DNA from: Alphaproteobacteria bacterium
GTDB lineage: Bacteria > Pseudomonadota > Alphaproteobacteria > Micavibrionales > UBA1664
DNA length: 9,951 nucleotides
NCBI GenBank assembly: GCA_018969935.1
Contig: JAGWXJ010000060.1
Location: forward strand, 1 to 9,951
Direction: 5' to 3'
In this document: positions 1 to 5,585 of the stretch, one piece after another
Position numbering within the stretch: the first letter of the stretch is position 1
Layout of the letters: every line of letters starts with the position of its first letter
The notes under the pieces: generated by a model
Seen by the model: only the letters and a program-made list of their open reading frames with translations
Databases searched by the model: none
What the model was told of the DNA's origin: nothing
Program-made: the position numbers and the translations under genes

Positions 1-441
1 CTCGGCCCATGTTTCGGGCAGCATCAGCGGGCCAATCGCTTCAAGGGCCTTGAACATCATGTCCGATACGGCTGCGCGCTCGCGGGTCAGAAAATCCGGC
101 TGTGCAAACGCGCCCGCATGGATGCGCTGGTTGCTGCGGTCAAGAACATGCTTCCTGATCCGCGCCGTTACATACGGCATAAGCGCGATGTTTTTCTGGC
201 AAAGGGCCAGCACAAGCTGCGCTTCGCGGCCAGCCCTGATGATCTTGTCGTATAAAATGGATAAGCCGCGCTGGTTGTCGCGCGGGGGTTTGCCTTCGGC
301 AATCTCTGCTTCAACGCCTGCATGTTCCGTAAGCTCGGCCAGTTCGTTGCAGGCGCTGTAGTAGTTCAGGATGCGCTGGGTCATCCCGTCAATAAAAGTA
401 CGCGGCACAAACGTAACCGCGTCTGCTGTTTCATGTATCAT
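1..441 (-). CDS. Unrecognised protein, N-terminal 147 residues (runs off left edge)
   Basis: The reverse strand is open from an ATG at 441 to the window edge, giving 147 residues that begin MIHETADAVTFVPRT. I do not recognise the family. The visible part looks soluble and mostly helical. It has no signal peptide, no hydrophobic segment long enough to span a membrane, and many Arg, Glu and Ala residues. The frame is closed by an in-frame TGA at 468-466, and no other usual start codon lies between that stop and 441, so this ATG is the natural start. No good Shine-Dalgarno is seen; the bases just upstream are T-rich. It follows phaZ by 37 nt on the same strand, so co-transcription with PHB mobilisation is plausible but unproven. 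That the frame is coding is supported by its unbroken length, its sensible amino-acid composition and the operon-like spacing. The real 3' end lies outside the window. Confidence 0.75.
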   Translation of the reverse strand, partial: MIHETADAVTFVPRTFIDGMTQRILNYYSACNELAELTEHAGVEAEIAEGKPPRDNQRGLSILYDKIIRAGREAQLVLALCQKNIALMPYVTARIRKHVLDRSNQRIHAGAFAQPDFLTRERAAVSDMMFKALEAIGPLMLPETWAE

Positions 442-459
442 TATGAAAAAATATACGGA

Positions 460-474
460 GCAGCCTCACGCTGC
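460..474 (-). other. Small hairpin between phaZ and the downstream gene
   Basis: On the minus strand GCAGC and GCTGC can pair around a 5-nt loop, just after the phaZ stop. A run of six T follows about 10 nt later, directly ahead of the next start codon. The stem is only 5 bp and the T run is not adjacent, so this is at best a weak attenuator or a processing site. It could also be chance. Confidence 0.25.
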
Positions 475-478
475 AAGC

Positions 479-1813
479 CTATTTTCCCTTTTTCTTTTTA
501 GGGGCGGCTGCCTGCCACAAAGGGGCTTTGATATCCGGTATGTGCTTGAGGTCGGAAGCGGGAACGCTATCCGTCTTTTTGTCAAACTGGCGGATGAAGT
601 TACGGATGCGCGGCATGATCTGCGTGCGCCACTTGCTTCCGTTGAAAATACCGTAATGCCCGACACCCATTTGCAAATGGTGGAATTGCATGGAATGCGG
701 CAGCTTCGCGCAAAGGCCGTGCGCGGCGTAAGTTTGCCCGCGGGCTGAAATATCATCCAGCTCGCCCTCAATGGTCATCAGGGCCGTCTTGGTAATATCG
801 TGCGGGTCAACATCGTGCAGCTTGCCCGTTTCAGGGTCGCGCCACTTCATCTGGCGCTGCGGCAGCTGGTGCTTCTGGAACACGATTTCCACGGTCTGCA
901 GGTAAAACTCAGCAGGCATGTCCATCACGGCCAGATATTCATTGTAAAACTTGCGGTGCGCATCCGCGCCGTCACCATCACCTTGCACAAGATGCTGATA
1001 GAACTTGAGGTGCGAGCCCACATGGCGGTCAAGGTTCATGGACATGAATCCGCCAAGCTGCAAAAAGCCGGGGTAAACCTTGCGGTACGCGCCGGGGTAA
1101 TACCATGGCACATCGGTCGTGACCGTACGCTCGAACCACGTGATAGGGCGCTGCTCGGCAAGCTCGGTTACGGCTGTTTTGGATACGCGGGGGTCAATCG
1201 GCCCGCCCATGAGCGTAATGGATGCTGGCGCCTTCGGGTCCTTCCAGCGGTTCATCAGGCATGCGGCTGCAAATACGGGCACCGCAGGCTGGCACACGGC
1301 AATCACATGCACATCAGGCCCGAGGAAGCGGATGAACTCCATCACATACGCAACGTAATCATCAAGGTTGAAGCGGCCGGCGCTTAAAGGCACTTGGCGC
1401 ACATCCTCCCAATCCGTGATGTAAACATCATGGTGGGGCAAAAGGGCTTCGACAGTGCCGCGCAACAGCGTTGCAAAGTGGCCCGACATGGGGGCCACAA
1501 CCAGCACTTTGGGGTCATTGCGTTTTACGGCGCGGCGGAAATGCAGCAGGTCGCAAAACGGTTTTTCAACGACATTCTCTTCGATGATTTCAACCGTCTT
1601 GCCGTCAATTGTCGTGGTCGCAAGGCCGAATTCGGGGCGGCCGAATTTGCGTGTCGCGCGTTCAAACAATTCTGCCTGCGCGGCAAGCGCGCGGCCCATC
1701 AGCGTGTAGGAAAGGGGCATGAACGGGTTTTGCATGCCCGTCTTGAGCGCCTCCGCAGCAACGCGCGCAGGTGTCAGGGATGCGTGATAAAGGTCATAAA
1801 GCTGATAAAGCAT
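479..1813 (-). CDS. phaZ: Intracellular polyhydroxybutyrate depolymerase (PhaZ)
   Basis: This 444-residue protein fits the intracellular PHB depolymerase family (Ralstonia PhaZa1 type), which breaks down native storage granules in the cytoplasm to release 3-hydroxybutyrate units. The N-terminus MLYQLYDLYHASLTPAR is typical and fixes the start, although no clear ribosome binding site precedes it. The fold is alpha/beta-hydrolase, with a cysteine nucleophile in the family motif VCQPAVP (Cys174). The acid is likely Asp353 or Asp354 in EGELDDI, and the histidine is His386 in GVGHYGIF, matching the Cys-Asp-His triad known for this family. There is no signal peptide, as expected for the intracellular class. 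The protein is slightly longer than the usual 400-420 residues because of a lysine-rich tail (PKKKKGK), which might favour contact with granules or nucleic acid (inference). It diverges from the CobD-like gene and is followed by an unknown gene on the same strand. Confidence 0.93.
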   Translation of the reverse strand: MLYQLYDLYHASLTPARVAAEALKTGMQNPFMPLSYTLMGRALAAQAELFERATRKFGRPEFGLATTTIDGKTVEIIEENVVEKPFCDLLHFRRAVKRNDPKVLVVAPMSGHFATLLRGTVEALLPHHDVYITDWEDVRQVPLSAGRFNLDDYVAYVMEFIRFLGPDVHVIAVCQPAVPVFAAACLMNRWKDPKAPASITLMGGPIDPRVSKTAVTELAEQRPITWFERTVTTDVPWYYPGAYRKVYPGFLQLGGFMSMNLDRHVGSHLKFYQHLVQGDGDGADAHRKFYNEYLAVMDMPAEFYLQTVEIVFQKHQLPQRQMKWRDPETGKLHDVDPHDITKTALMTIEGELDDISARGQTYAAHGLCAKLPHSMQFHHLQMGVGHYGIFNGSKWRTQIMPRIRNFIRQFDKKTDSVPASDLKHIPDIKAPLWQAAAPKKKKGK

Positions 1814-1923
1814 GGTGCGGTGCGGCAGATGGGTTTTAACAAAGATTAATATAACCCCTAACCTGTTAAATGTCTGTCACTTTTTAGTAGACGTATGCGC
1901 TTTATGCGCGTGGAATATGCGTT
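1814..1923. promoter_or_regulatory. Divergent spacer between phaZ and the CobD-like gene
   Basis: This 110-bp AT-richer spacer must hold both divergent promoters. A perfect 7-bp inverted repeat, TTTAACA at 1835-1841 and TGTTAAA at 1864-1870, places a -35-like TTAACA on each strand. Matching -10 boxes are poor; the best on the plus strand is TAACCT at 1859-1864 with a 17-nt spacer. TATGCG occurs three times, at 1894, 1903 and 1916, just ahead of the plus-strand start. I cannot assign a transcription start with confidence. Confidence 0.35.
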
Positions 1924-2934
1924 ATGGATCTTCATGTTTACATATCCCAAATCGAAACCCGCCTCTTTCTTGCGTTATCGGGTTTGGTCGGCGCGTTTTT
2001 CCTCGATGTCGTGAATGGCACGCTCTTTCGCCACCATGCTGACCCGCGCCCGATGCTGGAGCGTGTAACCGATACTTTGTTCTATCCTCTCGCTGCGCGC
2101 ATGAACCGTGCGGGCAGGGCCGATACAACACTTCTCATGCGCGGTATCGTCGTCCTTGCGGTGGCGTGTGCGGTTTCTTTTGGCGTTATAGGTTTTGCGT
2201 ACCACTTTGCAAAAGATACTGGCTACGGCGGCACCTACCTGACAGTGCTTGTCGCGCTTTCAACGGGCACCATCGGTTGGTTTGCGCCCTTAAAGGCCCT
2301 TGCCGTCGCAATCGGCAACCCTAAGGCACCGCGCCCGTATCTGGCTTTGGCGCGGGCAACTTACAGCAACCTCGTAACACTGGATGAGCATGGCCTCATC
2401 CGCGTGGCGGCAACAGCCGCCATACGTTCGCTGGCCGTGCGGACAGTAGCGCCGGTTTTGCTTTATGTACTCTTTGGCTGGCAGGCGCTGGCAATTTACT
2501 GGCCCATTATGGTGCTGGCCCTCTCCACAGGGCAGGATGGCACAAGCAGCGCCTTCGCGGTGGTGGCCAATGGCTTGGCAACGGTATTGCTGCTATTGCC
2601 GATGCTGCTGCTTTGCCCCGTCTTGCTTGTCGCGCTTTTCTTTTCGGCAGGGGCGTCTTTCTTCAGGGCGCTGCCCGCCATGTTCAAGGTCATCAAATGG
2701 CCGTCCATTTTGCAAGGTGGCGCGCCGCTACTGCTGGTTGCCTACGCCATGAAACTTATGCTCGGCGGCCCAAGGCAGGATAGAACCGGCGTAGCCGTTG
2801 GCAGCCAGTGGGTCGGGCCCGAGGGCGGTACAGCCAAATTGGCCCCGCGCGATATCGGCCGCATCCTGTATTTGCAGGGCGTAACACTGCTTATATTCGT
2901 GTCGCTGGTTTACTGCGCGAGTGTCTTACTCTAG
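1924..2934 (+). CDS. CobD/CbiB-like integral membrane protein, active-site residues lost
   Basis: This 336-residue protein has about seven to eight hydrophobic segments and resembles CobD/CbiB, the membrane enzyme that attaches aminopropanol phosphate to cobyric acid in cobalamin synthesis. The match is clearest in three places. Residues 58-80 (ARMNRAGR..LMRG) look like the segment after the first helices. Residues 153-182 (LDEHGLIRVA to TVAPVLLY) match the canonical LDE..R..VESLAENTVDGVVAPLF block. The C-terminus GGPRQ...QWVGPEGG..LAPRDI (281-311) matches the family end. Hallmarks are missing: the Glu-Asn and Asp of the AEN..DGV block are gone, the following NTLDSMVGY motif reads IMVLALSTG, and the N-terminal GDP..HP motif reads NGTLFRHHADP. 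It is therefore a family member whose catalysis is doubtful, not a safe CobD. GGAA lies 8 nt before the ATG. Its last 9 nt overlap the convergent regA. Confidence 0.72.
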   Translation: MDLHVYISQIETRLFLALSGLVGAFFLDVVNGTLFRHHADPRPMLERVTDTLFYPLAARMNRAGRADTTLLMRGIVVLAVACAVSFGVIGFAYHFAKDTGYGGTYLTVLVALSTGTIGWFAPLKALAVAIGNPKAPRPYLALARATYSNLVTLDEHGLIRVAATAAIRSLAVRTVAPVLLYVLFGWQALAIYWPIMVLALSTGQDGTSSAFAVVANGLATVLLLLPMLLLCPVLLVALFFSAGASFFRALPAMFKVIKWPSILQGGAPLLLVAYAMKLMLGGPRQDRTGVAVGSQWVGPEGGTAKLAPRDIGRILYLQGVTLLIFVSLVYCASVLL

Positions 2935-3510
2935 CCCGACATCCTTGGGCGCATACTTGGCAAGGATGCGCTGGAGGGTGCGGCGGTGCATGGATAGCCT
3001 GCGCGCCGTTTCCGATACGTTGCGGTCACATTGTTCGTAAATACGCTGAATGTGTTCCCAACGCACACGCTCGGCGCTCATGGGGCGGGCTGGCGGCGGG
3101 GGCAGGGTGGTGTCATTGCCGCGGGCAAGCAAGGCCGCTTCAACGGCATCGGCGTCGGCGGGTTTTGTCAGGTAATCCACGGCGCCTGCCTTCACGGCGG
3201 CAACGGCTGTGGCAATGTTGCCGTAGGCCGTCATCATCACGATGCGGCACTCGGGCGATTTGTTTTTGATATCCTGTACAACATCAAGGCCGCTGCCATC
3301 GGCAAGGCGCAGATCTACAAGCGCAAAGTCCGGCTCGTTATCCGATATCCAGTCGATGGCTTCGGTTATCGTGGTAAGCACTACGCATTCAAAGCCGCGC
3401 TTTTCAAGGGCTTTGCCCATGCGCTCGGCCAGCACTTTGTCATCATCGACAATGGCCAGCAGGCCCTTGGTATCGGTTTCATCCATAATGGTATTTGGCT
3501 GTGCTGACAT
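2926..3510 (-). CDS. regA: RegA/PrrA/ActR-family redox response regulator
   Basis: This 194-residue protein is the cytoplasmic, DNA-binding partner of RegB. Residues 15-125 form a receiver domain with the acidic pocket VDDD (21-24), phospho-acceptor Asp66 in LVDLRL, Thr94 and Lys116 in the usual places. A proline stretch (PPPPARP, 137-143) follows; a proline-rich linker is typical of RegA. The C-terminal Fis-type helix-turn-helix (MSAERVRWEHIQ, then NVSETARRLSMHRRTLQR, to about 185) is nearly the textbook RegA sequence. RegA-type regulators control respiration, carbon and nitrogen fixation and, where present, photosynthesis in response to redox state; the targets here cannot be read from the window. 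An AGGAG at 3523-3519 sits 8 nt before the ATG. It is the last gene of the CobT-like-regB-regA operon, 25 nt after regB. Its stop lies inside the end of the convergent CobD-like gene. Confidence 0.95.
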   Translation of the reverse strand: MSAQPNTIMDETDTKGLLAIVDDDKVLAERMGKALEKRGFECVVLTTITEAIDWISDNEPDFALVDLRLADGSGLDVVQDIKNKSPECRIVMMTAYGNIATAVAAVKAGAVDYLTKPADADAVEAALLARGNDTTLPPPPARPMSAERVRWEHIQRIYEQCDRNVSETARRLSMHRRTLQRILAKYAPKDVGLE

Positions 3511-3535
3511 TCATTTCGCTCCTGCAACAAAAACC

Positions 3536-4813
3536 CTAGCGTTTTGGGCCCAAGGCTTCAAGTGCTGTTCTGGGCCAGATAATGCGGATATTTGCGCCGC
3601 CATCAGGGTGGTTGGCAAAAAATACCGCGGCTCCCGTGGCTTCCAGAAGGCTGATGGATATAAAAATGCCAAGCCCCATGTGGTCATGCTTGCTCTCTCG
3701 GGTTGAAATATAAGGCTGCCCGATAACCTTTAATACTGCGGGTTCAAAGCCTGGTCCGTCATCATGGATCGTGATTTCGACAATCTCCGACGTACCCTCG
3801 ATAACGATATCGATTTTGCTTTTCGCAAACGATGCGGCGTTACCGATAAAGTTTCCAAGGCCGTAGGCAAGGTTGACGTCCTTGGTAATGCTCGGCAGGT
3901 TTTCTGGCACGGGGCTAGTAGCATTGATGGCAACTGGTCGCTCGCTGTGATTATGTTCGCTTGCAATTTCAAGCACCAGACGGTCCAGCCGCATCGCTTC
4001 TTTTTTGTCGAAGGTTTTGACGGGGTTTCGCGCAATATCGGCCAATATGGCCTTGCACTTGTCCGCTTCCGTTTTCAAAAGCGCAATGTCGTCGGCAATC
4101 GGGTCATCGGGCGTAATTTCACGCTCAAGCTCGCGTGTAATGATGGCAATGGTACCCAAAGGGCTCCCCAGTTCATGGACGGCGGCAGCCGCAAGCGCGC
4201 CAAGGGCCGTCATGCGGCGGCGCTCTTCCAATATGGCGTGGGTGCGTTGCAAGGCGTGGTTGATGCGCCTGCCTTCCATGGCAAGGCGCCAGATAATGAA
4301 GCTGATGACGATAAGGGCGGCCAGCTGCGCCACCCATTGCGCGTGTAGATATTGCGGGGGGAATACGGGTGGCCCGCCTTGCCAGTCCAGCGGGTAAGCC
4401 CCAAATGCCAGTATGCTTAGGCAAAAAAGCGTAAGGATAATAAGTACGCAGAGGCTGAACAGCGAAAGCAGCGATGCGCCCATCGCAAGCGGTGCCAGCA
4501 GCAGGATGGAAAACGGGTTATGCGTACCGCCCGTAAAGTACAGAAAACCGGTAAACTGCAAAATATCGAAGGTCAGGTGCAGCTGGACCGTTTCCTCGGG
4601 TACCTGCCGCCTTTTGTGCACCGTCATGGCATAAATGTTGGCAACACCTGCCGCAGCTATCAGCATCAGTAACGGGATGTAAGGCAGCTCCACACCCGTC
4701 AGCGCATCAGCCCCCATCACCGATAACAGCTGCACCGTCGCCGCAAGCCACCGCATGAAGATAATCGGCGTAAGCGCAATATCGGGTGTCTTGGCTTTGT
4801 AATCGAAGGGCAT
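3536..4813 (-). CDS. regB: RegB/PrrB/ActS-family redox sensor histidine kinase
   Basis: Taken from the ATG at 4813, the protein has 425 residues; an upstream ATG at 4915 would add 34 residues read inside the preceding gene and is rejected. About six membrane helices fill residues 15-178. They include the ubiquinone-sensing heptapeptide GGTHNPF (95-101), a RegB hallmark. The dimerisation/H-box ALGALAAAAVHELGSPLGTI carries the phospho-accepting His213. Cys253 in ADKCKAIL corresponds to the redox-active cysteine of Rhodobacter RegB. The ATPase domain has an N-box (GNFIGNAASFA, 320-330), G1 (DDGPGF, 351-356) and G2 (GLGIF, 380-384). RegB phosphorylates RegA under reducing conditions. All signature residues are intact, so the kinase should work. 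The start lies 1 nt past the stop of the CobT-like gene with no obvious own ribosome binding site, which implies translational coupling. Confidence 0.95.
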   Translation of the reverse strand: MPFDYKAKTPDIALTPIIFMRWLAATVQLLSVMGADALTGVELPYIPLLMLIAAAGVANIYAMTVHKRRQVPEETVQLHLTFDILQFTGFLYFTGGTHNPFSILLLAPLAMGASLLSLFSLCVLIILTLFCLSILAFGAYPLDWQGGPPVFPPQYLHAQWVAQLAALIVISFIIWRLAMEGRRINHALQRTHAILEERRRMTALGALAAAAVHELGSPLGTIAIITRELEREITPDDPIADDIALLKTEADKCKAILADIARNPVKTFDKKEAMRLDRLVLEIASEHNHSERPVAINATSPVPENLPSITKDVNLAYGLGNFIGNAASFAKSKIDIVIEGTSEIVEITIHDDGPGFEPAVLKVIGQPYISTRESKHDHMGLGIFISISLLEATGAAVFFANHPDGGANIRIIWPRTALEALGPKR

Positions 4814-4814
4814 G

Positions 4815-5528
4815 TCAGGAAGCCGCAGGTTTTTTGGATTGCTCGATGAACAGCGTGGCCAGCGCCGCAGCCGCATAAAGCGGGTGGTCGGCTTGGTCAT
4901 CGGCAAAAATGGCAAAGCGCGGGTCGTTCATGGATGTCGGGACGCCGCATATAAATACATACGCGCACAAATCGGGGCGCAGGGCGTAAAGCGCCATAGC
5001 GGCCTCCATGGCCTTCAACCCTTCGGCAATAACAGGTATGCCCGCGCGCGCACCCGATACCATGGCGCCAAACAGCGCTGCCGTATCTGGCATCGTGCTT
5101 TCAAAAAAGTCGGGCGTCGATTTGCGGGCCGATGGTTCTGCGCCAAAGGCCGTCACGGCTATCAGGCCCGTATCTTCCTCGGCCACCATCATGCCGAAGG
5201 CGGCAGCCCTTGCGTTGTCCTCGGGCGTTGGGGTGCCTGCGCCAAGCTCTATCAGCTGCACATCGGCATCCAGTTTTGCGCAAATGTCATGGAAGGGCAG
5301 GTCGCCGCCTGTAAGCCCCGCCTGCACCTTGTCGCACATCTCGCGCCCGCGCCCGTCACCGTCATAGCGGTAGGCAATCACGCGGGTGCGTGTGGCATGC
5401 TTGCGGCGGCGCTCCATGAGCTTGGCGGCACGTTCAAACGGGCTGCCCTCCGCCGTGCAATTGGAAACAATCGGAAGCCCGAGCACGTTGGAAAGCACGT
5501 CGGCAGGAAGGATTTTGGATGACATCAT
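4815..5528 (-). CDS. Short CobT-like protein lacking the phosphoribosyltransferase signature
   Basis: This 237-residue soluble protein resembles CobT, the nicotinate-nucleotide:dimethylbenzimidazole phosphoribosyltransferase of cobalamin assembly. Residues 66-97 (DKVQAGLTGGDLPFHDICAK then DADVQLIELGA) fit the CobT stretch with GGAAINQLA and the conserved ELD strand. Residues 161-185 (RAGIPVIAEGLKAMEAAMAL...) fit the RIPVVLDGF..TAAA strand and helix. Missing features include the GNHG loop (here YRYDGDG), the GEMGIGNTT phosphate-binding loop (here TAFGAEPSARKST, 126-138) and the C-terminal LGEGTG with the catalytic Glu (here QADHPLY). The usual length is about 340-355 residues, so this copy is also short. 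I infer a non-enzymatic or re-purposed protein; homology is by eye and not certain. Two tandem ATGs occur; GGGG lies 2 nt before the first and 5 nt before the second (5525), which favours 236 residues. It is first in the regBA operon. Confidence 0.6.
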   Translation of the reverse strand: MMSSKILPADVLSNVLGLPIVSNCTAEGSPFERAAKLMERRRKHATRTRVIAYRYDGDGRGREMCDKVQAGLTGGDLPFHDICAKLDADVQLIELGAGTPTPEDNARAAAFGMMVAEEDTGLIAVTAFGAEPSARKSTPDFFESTMPDTAALFGAMVSGARAGIPVIAEGLKAMEAAMALYALRPDLCAYVFICGVPTSMNDPRFAIFADDQADHPLYAAAALATLFIEQSKKPAAS

Positions 5529-5547
5529 AACCCCAAGTTACTAGGAT
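5519..5547 (+). promoter_or_regulatory. Candidate sigma70-type promoter for the CapD-like gene
   Basis: ATGACA (5519-5524) is one mismatch from TTGACA. It is followed after 17 nt by TAGGAT (5542-5547), which matches four of six -10 positions. Transcription would begin near 5554, leaving a leader of about 18 nt with AGGGG 5 nt before the ATG at 5572. The -35 box lies in the first codons of the divergent CobT-like gene. This is found by eye only. Confidence 0.45.
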
Positions 5548-5556
5548 ACTGCGGTT

Positions 5557-5585
5557 TTTATAGGGGATAACATGCACCGCCTCAA
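5557..5585 (-). promoter_or_regulatory. Candidate sigma70-type promoter for the CobT-like-regB-regA operon
   Basis: On the minus strand TTGAGG (5585-5580) and TATAAA (5562-5557) are separated by exactly 17 nt. They match four of six and five of six consensus bases. Transcription would begin near 5550, about 22 nt before the CobT-like start. The -35 box lies within codons 3-5 of the divergent CapD-like gene and the -10 touches that gene's ribosome binding site, so the two promoters should interfere. Confidence 0.5.

Noticed and set aside
371..1849. Several plus-strand open frames opposite phaZ
   Set aside because: They are shadows of the phaZ coding strand in a GC-rich genome, with odd His/Arg/Cys-rich composition and no family resemblance.
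4814..4915. 34-residue N-terminal extension of RegB from the ATG at 4915
   Set aside because: It lies wholly inside the upstream CobT-like gene in another frame. The ATG at 4813, 1 nt after that gene's stop, fits RegB.
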